Under the pieces are notes generated by a model, which saw only the letters and a program-made list of their open reading frames with translations, was not told where the DNA came from and did no database searches. Below are positions 45,237 to 56,295 of a stretch of 64,000 nucleotides of DNA, piece by piece (positions within the stretch are counted from its first letter, which is position 1; every line of letters starts with the position of its first letter). The stretch covers positions 1,670,501 to 1,734,500 of the forward strand of contig NZ_CP093379.1 of the NCBI RefSeq assembly GCF_022655595.1, given 5' to 3'. The position numbers and the translations under genes are program-made. Origin of the DNA: Ignatzschineria rhizosphaerae. Lineage in GTDB: Bacteria; Pseudomonadota; Gammaproteobacteria; Cardiobacteriales; Wohlfahrtiimonadaceae.

Positions 45237-46046
45237 CTATTTTAAATCAATAGACTCAACTAGATAATCAATCTCTTCTTGAGTAAAACCAGAGCGAAGA
45301 CGAGCTTCAATATTAAAGGGTGGTTTCAGGGTTTGCCCATACTCTTCTAAGAGATTAAAAAAGGTCTCTTTCGGGGGTAAACCCTCTTTTTCACACAAAT
45401 AACGATACCAGTGATTCCCCACTAATACATGCCCTTCTTCCTCTTTTAAAATAATATACAGCAACTCCACAACTTGATCTTCTTTCGCCTGTTTTAAACG
45501 ATTGATAATTCCAGGCGTAACATCAAGTCCTCGCGCCTCTAAAACTCTTGGTACTAACGCCATACGAATCAGAGGATCATGCGCCGTTCTTTCTGCTGAA
45601 TCCCAAAGCCCATTATGCGCTTCAAATGCACCATAATAAGAATCACAAGATTCTAAGTAATCAGATAGCATCGTAAAATGCTTTGCTTCATCTTTTGCAA
45701 CTAAAATCCAATCTTCATAAAACTTCGCCGGCATATTACGAAAACGATAAGCCGCGTCTAAACCTAAGTTAATCGCATTAAATTCAATATGACAAATTGC
45801 ATGTATTAATGCCAAAATCCCCTCTTTCGTGCCAAGCCCACGGCGTGGAACATCTTGTGGGTTAATTAATACTGGTTTTTCAGGTCTTCCTGATGGCAAA
45901 ATCTCCGTCAAATCATCTGCAGGAAAAGGTGCCATATTATTGGCAATAAGGTCAGCATAAAGCGCATCAACTTTTTGGCACTTTATCGTAGGATCTGTTT
46001 CATAAAGTGCATCGCCCACACGCTCATAAAAATTTATCTCAGTCAT
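45237..46046 (-). CDS. DUF455 ferritin-like protein
   Basis: A 269-residue protein of the DUF455 family with a ferritin-like di-iron helical bundle. Candidate metal ligands are Glu and His in LIHAICHIEFNAINLGLDAAYRF, EDWILVAKDEAKHFTMLSDYL, and the late ILKEEEGHVLVGNHWYRYLCE. Function is unknown; by fold a hydroxylase or oxidase on a small substrate or tRNA is possible. It seems to be monocistronic. Confidence 0.85.
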   Translation of the reverse strand: MTEINFYERVGDALYETDPTIKCQKVDALYADLIANNMAPFPADDLTEILPSGRPEKPVLINPQDVPRRGLGTKEGILALIHAICHIEFNAINLGLDAAYRFRNMPAKFYEDWILVAKDEAKHFTMLSDYLESCDSYYGAFEAHNGLWDSAERTAHDPLIRMALVPRVLEARGLDVTPGIINRLKQAKEDQVVELLYIILKEEEGHVLVGNHWYRYLCEKEGLPPKETFFNLLEEYGQTLKPPFNIEARLRSGFTQEEIDYLVESIDLK

Positions 46047-46278
46047 CTATGTATACCGTTACCTTTTATCCATCATTGTACTCATATATTTACTTCCCCT
46101 TTAATCACAAAACACCTTTTATGATGACTCTCCTTGAGGAATAGAAGAATTATACCTTGCCCATTAAAGAATCATAGGGCGATAGATCAGCATAAAGGCT
46201 TTTCGCTTACAGAAATTACCACCCAAATAACTCCTAAGAAATTTGCTCCACCAGCATCAATTACTAAAATTAAAGTTA
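46047..46278. other. Intergenic spacer before repeat copy 5
   Basis: Upstream region of the DUF455 gene (minus strand). No gene or RNA seen. Together with the repeat copy at 46279 and the ruvB terminator it makes up the 470-base gap. Confidence 0.4.
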
Positions 46279-46400
46279 TCGTAAAATCGGTTTAAAAGTC
46301 ACTGAATCAAATTGCCGGGGCATCAGTTATGAGACGCGCAAGAATCGTTCTATCCGGCATTATGTAAGCTGATTTGATTCACGATGCCCTGTTATACTTT
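46279..46400 (+). repeat. Intergenic repeat, copy 5 (short form, best core)
   Basis: Begins CGTAAAATCGGTTTAAAAG and shows the core palindrome most clearly: TGAATCAAATTGCCGG pairs with CCGGCATTATG and TTTGATTCA. The middle carries GTTATGAGACGCGCAAGAA and TCGTTCTAT. About 95 bases past its end lies the ruvB 3' end. Confidence 0.85.
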
Positions 46401-46476
46401 TAAGTTTTACTTTTAAGATCGTTTTTCTTAAATCAAGTCGCCTATAAAAGTTATTAAGCTCTCATAAAGCAAGATT

Positions 46477-46503
46477 AAAAAAACCGGCGTAGTCGCCGGC
46501 TTT
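46477..46503 (-). terminator. Intrinsic terminator of ruvB
   Basis: CCGGCG and CGCCGG pair around the 4-base loop TAGT, extended by A/T pairs; on the minus strand TTTTTTT follows. It starts 13 bases past the stop codon. Confidence 0.85.
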
Positions 46504-46515
46504 GAAAAAAAATAA

Positions 46516-47538
46516 CTAATCTTCCGCCATTTCAATATCAATCTCTCGCCCAAAATAACGATGACAATGGCTTGTCGCCATCCGCCCCCTTGGCGTTCGC
46601 ATAATAAAACCTTCCTGAATCAAAAATGGCTCAATCATATCTTCTAATGTACCTTTCTCTTCCCCAAGTGCGGCGGCTAAGGTATCAATCCCAACAGGGC
46701 CACCATCAAATTTCTCCACAATTAATCGTAGAAAATTACGGTCATGCTCATCAAGCCCCATATTATCAATATCTAACATTGCAAGCGCACGATCGGCGAT
46801 TTGAATGGTAATATCCCCATCAGCTTCTACCTCGGCAACATCACGAACACGGCGAAGTAAACGATTAGCAACTCGCGGCGTTCCTCTTGAACGGCGACCA
46901 ATTTCAAATGCACCTTCCTCAGTAATAGGAGCCCCTAATAGACTTGCTGAACGCTTCACAATCTGCGTTAACTCATCATGGGTATAGAACATCAAACGTG
47001 ACACAATCCCAAACCGATCACGAAGGGGAGATGAGAGTAATCCTGCCCGAGTGGTTGCCCCAATCAGCGTAAATGCCGGTAAATCAATCTTCACAGAACG
47101 AGCCGCAGGACCTTCACCAATCATAATATCGAGCTGATAATCCTCCATTGCCGGATATAAAACCTCTTCAACGGCAGGGTTTAAGCGGTGAATTTCATCA
47201 ATAAAGAGAATATCATTCTCTTCTAAACTCGTTAAAATAGCGGCTAAATCCCCTGCCTTTTCTAAAATAGGACCGGAAGTTTGCTTTAAACCAACCCCCA
47301 TCTCATAAGCGATAATATGCGCAAGCGTTGTCTTACCAAGCCCTGGAGGTCCAAAAAGAAGTACATGATCAAGCGCCTCTTCCCGTTTTTTAGCCGCCTG
47401 AATAAAAATATTTAATTGCCGGCGAATAGGGGCTTGCCCTGTATAATCAGCAAGTTTTTTCGGGCGGATCGCACGATCAATGATTTTATCCTCTTCTAAA
47501 GGATGTTCACTCACAATTAGTCGATCTGACTCTAACAT
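46516..47538 (-). CDS. ruvB: Holliday junction helicase RuvB
   Basis: AAA+ motor that drives branch migration with RuvA. The 340 residues contain Walker [18 protein letters not shown], Walker [13 protein letters not shown], sensor 1 [11 protein letters not shown], the arginine finger SPLRDRFG and the C-terminal winged helix ([20 protein letters not shown]). ruvA and ruvC are not adjacent here. Confidence 0.98.
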   Translation of the reverse strand: MLESDRLIVSEHPLEEDKIIDRAIRPKKLADYTGQAPIRRQLNIFIQAAKKREEALDHVLLFGPPGLGKTTLAHIIAYEMGVGLKQTSGPILEKAGDLAAILTSLEENDILFIDEIHRLNPAVEEVLYPAMEDYQLDIMIGEGPAARSVKIDLPAFTLIGATTRAGLLSSPLRDRFGIVSRLMFYTHDELTQIVKRSASLLGAPITEEGAFEIGRRSRGTPRVANRLLRRVRDVAEVEADGDITIQIADRALAMLDIDNMGLDEHDRNFLRLIVEKFDGGPVGIDTLAAALGEEKGTLEDMIEPFLIQEGFIMRTPRGRMATSHCHRYFGREIDIEMAED

Positions 47539-47609
47539 GGATACCCCTTGCTCCTATGGATCGCTATAAAACGGATCACAAAGCTAATATAAAAAATAGG
47601 TCTCAGATC

Positions 47610-47737
47610 GTAAAATAGTCTCTTCAATTTAAAAAGTCCTATCTTGCAGCCGAAGGGAATGCTTGCCTTTTTCTTATCTTACGCCTGCAATTTAAACCAA
47701 CGGCTTTTCTTAATCCTATTTTACTATCATAAATCTC
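47610..47737 (-). repeat. Intergenic repeat, copy 6 (degenerate)
   Basis: The right end GGCTTTTCTTAATCCTATTT then TACTAT is a repeat terminus identical in type to that at 32563-32588. The middle TCTTACGCCTGCAATTTAAA matches the inverted core with deletions. The left end (GATCGTAAAATAG) is weak. Confidence 0.5.
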
Positions 47738-47758
47738 TTTGAAGGCTTATATCTTACC

Positions 47759-47814
47759 AAAAAAGTACGCCTCAATGATGGCTCTTTTATTAGTCTCATT
47801 GAGGCGCACTTTTT
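47759..47814 (-). terminator. Intrinsic terminator of folE2
   Basis: Long stem of 19 positions: AAAAAGTACGCCTCAATGA pairs with TCATTGAGGCGCACTTTTT with one internal mismatch, around an 18-base loop. On the minus strand a T-run closes it. It lies 33 bases past the folE2 stop. Confidence 0.85.
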
Positions 47815-47846
47815 ACTGGTTTCCCAGCCTTATTCATCACTTTAAA

Positions 47847-48662
47847 TTAAAATGTATAATCTACTTTGGCATAGGCTTGGTGATTATGAATCGATTCAAA
47901 GTTTTCAGATTGAACGGAGAATGCCGCTAAATCTGTTCTCTCTCTTAATAGTACGACTAGATCACGCACAAGGTCTTCTACAAAGCGAGGCGTTTTATAA
48001 GCATGCTCTGTCACATATTTTTCATCAGGACGCTTTAAAAGCGGATAGAGTTTTGAAGACCCCACAGACTCCATCTCATGAAGTAAAGCATCGATATCTA
48101 ATGCTTCAAAACTACTTTGATCTTTTAATACTAAAGAGATCGTTAAATGCGAACGCTGTGAATGCGCACTAAATTCTGAAATCTCTTTTGAACAGGGGCA
48201 AAGACTGGTTACAGGTGCCATCAATACTAACTCAAAATGATCCTTTCCACTATTTTGTACATTAGATCTTGCGATAATTTCACAATTAAAGTCCATCATA
48301 CTTTTAGCTTTAGAAACGGGCGCTTCTCTTTCAAAAAAGAGCGGAAATTTTAGATGAAACTGGGCATTTGTTGCATCTAATTTTGCTTCTAAATCATTTA
48401 ATAAAGGTTTGACACTTAAGAGCGAGAAAGGTCTATCTTGATGATCCCAGACCTCAATAAAGCGAGACATATGAGTCCCCTTACGCTCTTTTTGTAATGT
48501 CACAGTAAAAGCCGCTTCCATCACAGTGCCCTGCTCATTACCTTTATTACTAAAGGTTAACGGTAAGCGTAATCCGCTAATTCCAACCTTTGAAATCTCT
48601 ACATTGCGCTCATCTTGATACGCTTGCACATCTTTAATGGCGGTAAATTGTTCGTTACTCAC
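47847..48662 (-). CDS. folE2: GTP cyclohydrolase FolE2 (type IB)
   Basis: First enzyme of folate and, in queuosine makers, 7-deazaguanine synthesis. Type IB enzymes do not depend strictly on zinc. The 271 residues show TAIKDVQAYQDERNVEISKVGI, the MEAAFTVTLQKERKGTHMSRFIE segment with the metal-site His, and the ALCPCSKEISEFSAHSQRS-type motif (here SLCPCSKEIS with the conserved Cys). It overlaps no neighbour; lptE lies 9 bases upstream on the same strand, an unusual pairing. Confidence 0.96.
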   Translation of the reverse strand: MSNEQFTAIKDVQAYQDERNVEISKVGISGLRLPLTFSNKGNEQGTVMEAAFTVTLQKERKGTHMSRFIEVWDHQDRPFSLLSVKPLLNDLEAKLDATNAQFHLKFPLFFEREAPVSKAKSMMDFNCEIIARSNVQNSGKDHFELVLMAPVTSLCPCSKEISEFSAHSQRSHLTISLVLKDQSSFEALDIDALLHEMESVGSSKLYPLLKRPDEKYVTEHAYKTPRFVEDLVRDLVVLLRERTDLAAFSVQSENFESIHNHQAYAKVDYTF

Positions 48663-48671
48663 GAATACTCC

Positions 48672-49187
48672 CTATTTCCCTGCTCTAATAACGGTTGTTA
48701 AGCGTCGTATAAAGGCTCTACTTAAACCTTCCGACAATTCCCTTTTAATCGCTTCTTCAGCCGTGGTCTTCGCTAATGGCTCGCGCTCATTAAGAGAGAA
48801 ATCTTGCGATCTTACAAAACTCTCTGTTGGGAAAACCACTCTTCCTTGAGAATCAACGACTGAAATGTTGGCACTTAGATAACTAGTATATTCTCTTTGC
48901 GCCCCACTTAAATTACTTGCTAATACTCTCGTATCATAGCTTTCATCAATATGAATAATTAAATCTGCTTGATTTTTCGACTCCACAAACTGCATTTGAG
49001 AAGCGAGTTGTCTTTTGACATAAAACTCAATGCTTTCACGAGAATATTCTGGGGCATCGCTCTCAATATATGCCGTTTTATAAAGATCTGGAAACGACAG
49101 ATCTCCCCGTAGATGAAACCCACAACCGACCAAAAAAGTGATCACGCTGAAAAGTACAAAAAACTTTGCTTGAATTTGTAATCTCAT
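48672..49187 (-). CDS. lptE: LPS assembly lipoprotein LptE
   Basis: Outer-membrane lipoprotein that plugs the LptD barrel for LPS export. The 171 residues start with a lipoprotein signal ending in the lipobox FLVGC, followed by the LptE hallmark GFHLRG. The core alternates strands and two helices (SIEFYVKRQLASQMQFVES, TTAEEAIKRELSEGLSRAFIRRLTTV). In E. coli lptE lies with leuS and holA; here its neighbour is folE2. An FNR-like dyad lies 34-47 bases upstream. Confidence 0.92.
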   Translation of the reverse strand: MRLQIQAKFFVLFSVITFLVGCGFHLRGDLSFPDLYKTAYIESDAPEYSRESIEFYVKRQLASQMQFVESKNQADLIIHIDESYDTRVLASNLSGAQREYTSYLSANISVVDSQGRVVFPTESFVRSQDFSLNEREPLAKTTAEEAIKRELSEGLSRAFIRRLTTVIRAGK

Positions 49188-49559
49188 ATCAAAAAAACAC
49201 CTTATAGGGTATAAAATAACTTGATCAAAATCAAAGATTACCTTCTTTGATCTCTTTAATTCTCTAAAATTGCATCTCTACAAAAGAGTTAGAAAGCAGA
49301 TTCTACCGCACAATGAGAATTAATCCCATTGATATCATACTCCTTATTTAAAATTATCTTTAACCATAAAAGCTATCTATTTCTCTCTTATCTAAAAACT
49401 GGCTAAAAAATAGATAAGCACAAGCTCAACTCATACGCGGTACTAAACCGATATGGATCAATTTATCTGGGATAAAAATTTCTCAAAAAAGATTCAAGAT
49501 CAATTCCCTCAATAAAACTGTTATAATCGGGAATTATTTTGTAGTTATTAGATGGAACT
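49188..49559. other. Divergent region between lptE and lpxL
   Basis: About 370 bases with promoters for both directions. It holds the FNR-like dyad at 49221-49234, and overlapping it GATCAAA and TTTGATC form a wider inverted repeat. A TATAAT at 49519-49524 lies about 35 bases before lpxL with no clear -35. Confidence 0.4.
49221..49234. promoter_or_regulatory. FNR/Anr-like box
   Basis: TTGATCAAAATCAA fits the TTGAT-N4-ATCAA consensus without mismatch. It lies upstream of lptE (minus strand). The spacing to a TATAAG-type -10 is not the standard class II distance, so a functional site is uncertain. Confidence 0.4.
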
Positions 49560-50471
49560 ATGAGCAAACGCACAAAACCCAAAGCATCAGATCATAAGCT
49601 ATTAGCTTTTGGGATCTTTCTTGCAAAAATGATGGCGCATCTGCCTTTACCATTTTTGCTCTTCTTAGGAAGAATCGTTGGTTGGATCTCCTATTACGCA
49701 GCGGCAAGTCGGCGTAAAATTATTCGCCGCAATATTGAGCTTTGCTTTCCTGAACTAGATACAAAAGCACAAAAAAAGCTCATCAAAAAGAATTTTAGCG
49801 CAATGGGCATGGCGATCTTTGAAGTAATCATTGCTTGGTATATGCCACAAAAGCAACTAGAGAAACATCTTGTTTATGAAGGATTAGACAACCTAAAGGC
49901 ATTTGAAGAAAGTGGGCATGGAGCGCTTTTACTGACACTACACATGACCCCTTTAGAACTTGGTGGCCGCGCGATTTCCTTTAAAACAAAGGTTCGAGGC
50001 ATGTATCGCCCTCATGAAAATGAATATTATGAGTATGTGCAATATCAAGGCCGTTATGATCAATCAGGGTTAGAACCCATTACCCGAGATGAAACTCGAC
50101 GAATGATCAAGCTCCTACGAGAAGGAGATCTTATTTGGTATGCGCCGGATCAAAATTATGGCAGTACAGATCATGTTTTTATTCCTTTTTTTGGAATAAA
50201 GGCCCTAACAATTACAGCAACATCGACCCTTTGCCGGGTTGGTAAAGCCAAAGCATTACCTTATTATGTGGTGCGTAAAAAAAACAGATACCACATCATT
50301 ATTGAGCCAATGCTTGAAGATTTTCCCACAAAGGATCTAGAAGCAGATACGCTTAGAATTAACAATCTATTTGAGAAGTGGATTTTAACAGCGCCTGAGC
50401 AATATCTTTGGGCTCATAGACGCTTTAAAACCCGTCCTGAAGGTGAACCCGATTTATATAAAAATTTGTAA
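49560..50471 (+). CDS. lpxL: Lipid A biosynthesis acyltransferase (LpxL/HtrB family)
   Basis: Inner-membrane enzyme that adds a secondary acyl chain to Kdo-lipid A. The 303 residues have one N-terminal membrane segment (LPLPFLLFLGRIVGWISYYAAA), the RRNIELCFPELD motif, the catalytic His-x4-Glu in LTLHMTPLELGGR, GMYRPHENEYYEY, DLIWYAPDQNYG and a final QYLWAHRRFKTRPEGEPDLY. LpxL and LpxM paralogues cannot be separated by eye; the pattern is closer to LpxL. Confidence 0.92.
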   Translation: MSKRTKPKASDHKLLAFGIFLAKMMAHLPLPFLLFLGRIVGWISYYAAASRRKIIRRNIELCFPELDTKAQKKLIKKNFSAMGMAIFEVIIAWYMPQKQLEKHLVYEGLDNLKAFEESGHGALLLTLHMTPLELGGRAISFKTKVRGMYRPHENEYYEYVQYQGRYDQSGLEPITRDETRRMIKLLREGDLIWYAPDQNYGSTDHVFIPFFGIKALTITATSTLCRVGKAKALPYYVVRKKNRYHIIIEPMLEDFPTKDLEADTLRINNLFEKWILTAPEQYLWAHRRFKTRPEGEPDLYKNL

Positions 50472-50580
50472 AAACAGCTGAATTTTTAGAAGATTCAATA
50501 CAAAAGGGGAGTTGCTACAGTACAATAGGCTTAAAAATTAGGAAATGAGCCTTGCAATATCAAGCATCTATTTCAAAAAT

Positions 50581-50634
50581 AAAGCTTAAAAGAGACTCCA
50601 AAAGAGAAACGGAGTAACTCTTCAAGCTTTTTTT
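50581..50634 (+). terminator. Long intrinsic terminator after lpxL
   Basis: AAAGCTT, AAGAG and CTCC pair with GGAG, CTCTT and AAGCTTT in an interrupted stem, followed by TTTT. A TATAAT at 50638-50643 begins only four bases later and may be the fabA -10. Confidence 0.7.
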
Positions 50635-50749
50635 AGGTATAATCACAGGTTAGAAATTATTTATCATCTAAAAATTTGAGAAAACTCTCTGATTTATTAG
50701 CAAGATATCAATAATCTAATTCTGTACAATTTTATAGGATCAATAAGAC

Positions 50750-51274
50750 GTGACGAGAATTACAACCCAACCAAGCTTCACATATGAAGAGCTTATCGAG
50801 TGTGCAAAAGGTAATTTATTCGGCGAAGGAAATGCACAACTTCCAATGCCTCCAATGCTCATGGTTGACCGCATTGTTTCCATCACAGAAAAAGGTGGAA
50901 AATATGGTAAAGGCTCCATTACTGCAGAGCTTGACCTTAACCCTGATCTTTGGTTTTTCCCTTGCCACTTTATTGGCGATAGCGTGATGCCAGGCTGCCT
51001 TGGTCTTGACGCAATGTGGCAACTTGTTGGTTTTTACCTAGGTTGGATGGGCGGCAAAGGTCGTGGTCGAGCACTGGGTGCTGGCAACGTAAAATTTAGC
51101 GGCCAAGTACTTCCTACTGCTAAAAAAATCACTTATAACATCCATATGAAGCGTGTTATTTTAAGATCTTTAACGATGGGAATTGCGGATGCTACAATGG
51201 AAGTTGATGGCAAAGAAATCTATGTCGGTGAAGATCTAAAAGTTGGTCTCTTCACGCAAACAGACAACTTTTAA
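50750..51274 (+). CDS. fabA: 3-hydroxydecanoyl-ACP dehydratase/isomerase FabA
   Basis: Introduces the double bond for unsaturated fatty acids at the C10 stage. The 174 residues match Fab[21 protein letters not shown], then [39 protein letters not shown] with the catalytic His, and the [21 protein letters not shown] segment. The start is GTG with AGGA about ten bases before it. fabB follows 21 bases later in the same operon. Confidence 0.98.
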   Translation: MTRITTQPSFTYEELIECAKGNLFGEGNAQLPMPPMLMVDRIVSITEKGGKYGKGSITAELDLNPDLWFFPCHFIGDSVMPGCLGLDAMWQLVGFYLGWMGGKGRGRALGAGNVKFSGQVLPTAKKITYNIHMKRVILRSLTMGIADATMEVDGKEIYVGEDLKVGLFTQTDNF

Positions 51275-51295
51275 TTTCTTGGAGGAACTTTATTA

Positions 51296-52516
51296 ATGAA
51301 ACGTGTTGTTATTACAGGCCTTGGAATTGTGTCGAGCATCGGCAACAACAAAGATGAGGTCTTACAATCACTCCTCAATACACAATCTGGAATCGAGTTC
51401 TCGCAAGAAATGGCAGATCTTGGTTTCCGTTCACATGTACATGGTGCAGTTAATATCGATCTTGCCTCACAAATTGATCGTAAAGATTTTCGTTTTATGG
51501 CAGACGCTGCAGCCTATGCTTATATTGCAATGAAACAAGCAATCGAAGACTCAGGTCTTACAGAAGATCAAGTTTCAAACCCACGCACAGGATTGATTGT
51601 TGGTTCTGGTGGTGCTTCTACTAAAAATCAGATCGATAGTATTGATATCCTTCGTAAAAATGGTGCAACAAAGCGTATCGGCCCTTATATGGTAACTCGT
51701 ACCATGGGTTCAACGGTTTCAGCTTGTTTAGCAACCCCTTTTAAAATCAAAGGTGTTAACTACTCTATTAGCTCAGCTTGTGCAACATCCATTCACTGTA
51801 TTGGAAATGCTTACGAGCAGATCTTAATGGGGAAACAAGATGTCGTATTTGCAGGGGGTGGTGAAGAACTCCATCCTTATATGAGTGCAATGTTCGATGC
51901 GATGGGCGCTCTATCTTCTAAATACAATGACACCCCAGATGTAGCATCACGTGCTTATGATAAAGATCGTGATGGTTTTGTTATCTCTGGTGGTGGCGGT
52001 ATTGTTGTTGTTGAAGAGCTTGAACATGCCCTTAAACGTGGCGCAACAATCTATGCTGAAATTACAGGCTATGGCGCAACTTCTGATGGTTATGATATGG
52101 TTGCCCCAAGTGGCGAAGGTGCGGAGCGCTGCATGCGTATGGCACTTGAAACTGTGAAGGGAGATATTGATTATATCAATACTCATGGTACTTCAACACC
52201 CGCAGGTGATGTTCCTGAGCTTGAAGCTATTGGTCGTGTTTTTGGAGACAAAGTTCCGGCAATTAGCTCCACAAAATCACTAACAGGTCACGCACTTGGT
52301 GCAGCAGGCGTTAATGAAACAATCTACTGCCTATTAATGATGCAAAACAACTTCATTACAGAAAGTGCCCATATTGATGAGGTTGATCCTAAACTTGCAC
52401 ATTTCCCAATCGTTCGTAAACGTGTCGACAATGCAAAACTCGACAATATTTTAAACAACGGTTTTGGTTTTGGCGGAACAAACTCAGCACTTGTTTTAAG
52501 TCGCTATAAAGGCTAA
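51296..52516 (+). CDS. fabB: 3-oxoacyl-ACP synthase I FabB
   Basis: Condensing enzyme that elongates the cis-3-decenoyl chain made by FabA. The 406 residues contain the catalytic Cys in [17 protein letters not shown], the two His in [15 protein letters not shown] and [17 protein letters not shown], and the glycine-rich [15 protein letters not shown] end. A strong GGAGGA precedes the ATG. A strong terminator closes the fabAB operon. Confidence 0.98.
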   Translation: MKRVVITGLGIVSSIGNNKDEVLQSLLNTQSGIEFSQEMADLGFRSHVHGAVNIDLASQIDRKDFRFMADAAAYAYIAMKQAIEDSGLTEDQVSNPRTGLIVGSGGASTKNQIDSIDILRKNGATKRIGPYMVTRTMGSTVSACLATPFKIKGVNYSISSACATSIHCIGNAYEQILMGKQDVVFAGGGEELHPYMSAMFDAMGALSSKYNDTPDVASRAYDKDRDGFVISGGGGIVVVEELEHALKRGATIYAEITGYGATSDGYDMVAPSGEGAERCMRMALETVKGDIDYINTHGTSTPAGDVPELEAIGRVFGDKVPAISSTKSLTGHALGAAGVNETIYCLLMMQNNFITESAHIDEVDPKLAHFPIVRKRVDNAKLDNILNNGFGFGGTNSALVLSRYKG

Positions 52517-52551
52517 TGCCTCATTAGTAAAACTAAGCTTTATATAATAAT

Positions 52552-52586
52552 TAAAAAAGCCGATCTTATCTAAGATCGGCTTTTTA
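52552..52586 (+). terminator. Intrinsic terminator of fabAB
   Basis: AAAGCCGATCTTA and TAAGATCGGCTTT pair in a perfect stem with a 2-3-base loop, followed by TT. The IS481 element begins about 33 bases later. Confidence 0.9.
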
Positions 52587-52625
52587 TGATGCTTTTATAA
52601 GCTGTAGGATTTTATCGCGTTGTTT

Positions 52626-52648
52626 ACAGTATTAGGAGAAAATACTGT
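52626..52648 (+). promoter_or_regulatory. Hairpin presenting the transposase ribosome-binding site
   Basis: ACAGTATT (52626-52633) and AATACTGT (52641-52648) form a perfect 8-bp stem around the loop AGGAGAA, which contains the Shine-Dalgarno. The ATG follows after one base. It could limit or modulate transposase translation. Confidence 0.55.
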
Positions 52649-52649
52649 T

Positions 52650-53453
52650 ATGAATATCCATCGAAAAACAAAATTAACGCCGTTTCATCGAGAAGAGATT
52701 TGGCGATTACATCATCAAGAAAAATTTACCGTAACCTATCTAGCTGAGCGTTTTATGGTAAGCAGACCTACGATCTATAAAGTACTAAAACAAGGTAGAT
52801 TGAACTTGTTTGTGCCATTAGCTAGTAAAAATGAACGTTATAGAACAATTAAGTATGGCATTAAACGTCTTGCAAAGATTGAAAAATCTATTGAAGAGAA
52901 ACTTAAAAAGAGGGCTAAACGTTATAACAAAAACTATCCTGGCGAGATGGTCCATGTGGATACTAAACGGCTCCCTCTTTTAAAAGGGGATCTTAAAAAT
53001 CGCACTAGAGAGTATTTATTTGTAGGAATTGATGATTTTTCAAGAGAACTTTATGCCGGTATTTATCCTGATAAATCACAGTTTAGTGCTGCTGAATTTC
53101 TTCGATGGGATCTGTTAGAACAGTGTCCCTATACTGTAGAATGCACCTATTCGGATAATGGGCGTGAGTATAAAGGTACATCAGAACATGCCTTTGTCGA
53201 AATGTGTCTAACACATAAGATTAATCAAAAGTTTACAAAGCCAGCTTGCCCTCAAACGAATGGAAAAGCAGAAAGAGTCATTCGAACACTCATGGAAATG
53301 TGGCATAATCAGGAAAAGTTTATCAGTTCAGATGATCGGAAAAAGAAGCTAAAACGATTTTTGAACTATTACAACACAGTAAAACCTCATAAGGGTATTA
53401 ATGGTTTAACGCCTTATGAAGTTTTAGAAAATTATTTTAACACTGAAGTGTAA
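52650..53453 (+). CDS. IS481-family transposase
   Basis: About 267 residues. An N-terminal helix-turn-helix (FHREEIWRLHHQEKFTVTYLAERFMVSRPTIYKVLKQG) is followed by the DDE domain: first Asp in MVHVDTKRLPLL, second in CTYSDNGREYKG, Glu in TNGKAERVIRTLMEMW. The end RFLNYYNTVKPHKGINGLTPYEVL is typical for IS481. I choose ATG 52650 rather than the TTG at 52620, which lies in the terminal repeat. The ribosome site AGGAG sits in the loop of an 8-bp hairpin. Confidence 0.9.
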   Translation: MNIHRKTKLTPFHREEIWRLHHQEKFTVTYLAERFMVSRPTIYKVLKQGRLNLFVPLASKNERYRTIKYGIKRLAKIEKSIEEKLKKRAKRYNKNYPGEMVHVDTKRLPLLKGDLKNRTREYLFVGIDDFSRELYAGIYPDKSQFSAAEFLRWDLLEQCPYTVECTYSDNGREYKGTSEHAFVEMCLTHKINQKFTKPACPQTNGKAERVIRTLMEMWHNQEKFISSDDRKKKLKRFLNYYNTVKPHKGINGLTPYEVLENYFNTEV

Positions 53454-53558
53454 ACAACCCGCCGATTTCTAACATATAAGCTTTGATCATTACGCAAAAT
53501 CTTTTTTATAATCCATTCGATTTAAGAATCACTGATTTAAAAATCGCTATTTATAAAA

Positions 53559-53681
53559 GTAAAATAGTGCAATATATGTATCAAATTAGATTTGTACGAT
53601 GCCAAATAGAACAATTCTTGCGTTTCTCATAATCGATACCCGGCAATCTAATTTCAGTCATTTTTAAACCAATTACACTAT
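53559..53681 (-). repeat. Intergenic repeat, copy 7 (inverted)
   Basis: On the minus strand it reads ATAGTGTAATTGGTTTAAAA, then GACTGAAATTAGATTGCCGG, GATTATGAGAAACGCAAGAA, TTGTTCTATTTGGCATCG and TTTGATACA, ending ACTATTTTAC. It starts 22 bases past the glpK stop. Confidence 0.8.
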
Positions 53682-53702
53682 TAAACACTTAATATGTAAT
53701 AC

Positions 53703-55794
<2,092 letters not shown>

Positions 55795-56196
55795 ATGACA
55801 AAAAGTCTATTACTTACGATGATATTTATGATTAACACCTTTGCTTTTGGGGAATACCAAATAGAAGGAAAAATCACCTTTATCGGAACTATTACAGAAG
55901 GAAGCTGCCTTCAAAAAGCGCCACAGAAGATCACAAAACAACACCGCTTACAGCATGCTAATGAACTATTTGATGATTGTGATTTAAATACAGGACTCAA
56001 TGGTATAAAGTTCCCAAAAGCCTCTATCAAGCGCTTTATTCCTGCCACTGAAAAAGAAGCTAAACCAGATCCTTTCATTGAGCTACAACTTAGCAATATC
56101 TTAGATCACAGTAATTCTAGTAATCAGCATCCCATTTCAAAAAGAGATAAAAAAACTGACAATACTCCTTTAATCTATATTGCTGAATATAAATAG
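55795..56196 (+). CDS. Small secreted protein, weak fimbrial-like start
   Basis: A 133-residue protein with signal peptide SLLLTMIFMINTFAFG (cleavage near residue 19). The mature start YQIEGKITFIGTITEGSC recalls the first strand of fimbrial subunits (GxITFxGxVxxxxC), and a second Cys (FDDCDL) could pair with it. The rest, rich in Lys, Asn and Ser, does not match a full pilin, and the donor-strand C-terminus is absent. It may be a remnant or an unrelated small protein. It has a good AAAGGAG site and its own terminator. Confidence 0.6.
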   Translation: MTKSLLLTMIFMINTFAFGEYQIEGKITFIGTITEGSCLQKAPQKITKQHRLQHANELFDDCDLNTGLNGIKFPKASIKRFIPATEKEAKPDPFIELQLSNILDHSNSSNQHPISKRDKKTDNTPLIYIAEYK

Positions 56197-56231
56197 TTTA
56201 TTAAATTAAAAATTCCTCTACATCCATAAAA

Positions 56232-56264
56232 AAATGCAAAATGCCGCAACAGCATTTTGCATTT
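56232..56264. terminator. Bidirectional terminator between convergent genes
   Basis: AAATGCAAAATGC and GCATTTTGCATTT pair perfectly over 13 bp around a 7-base loop. It lies between the plus-strand gene at 55795 and tsdA on the minus strand. Confidence 0.85.
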
Positions 56265-56295
56265 ATAACCTCTAAGTCAATCTTAAATAAACAGA

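Larger units (their letters stand above)
52619..53458 (+). mobile_element. IS481-family insertion sequence
   Basis: An 840-bp element bounded by perfect 10-bp inverted repeats, GTTGTTTACA at 52619-52628 and TGTAAACAAC at 53449-53458. It holds one transposase gene whose stop codon lies in the right repeat. No target duplication is obvious in the flanks. It is inserted between fabAB and glpK. Confidence 0.8.
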
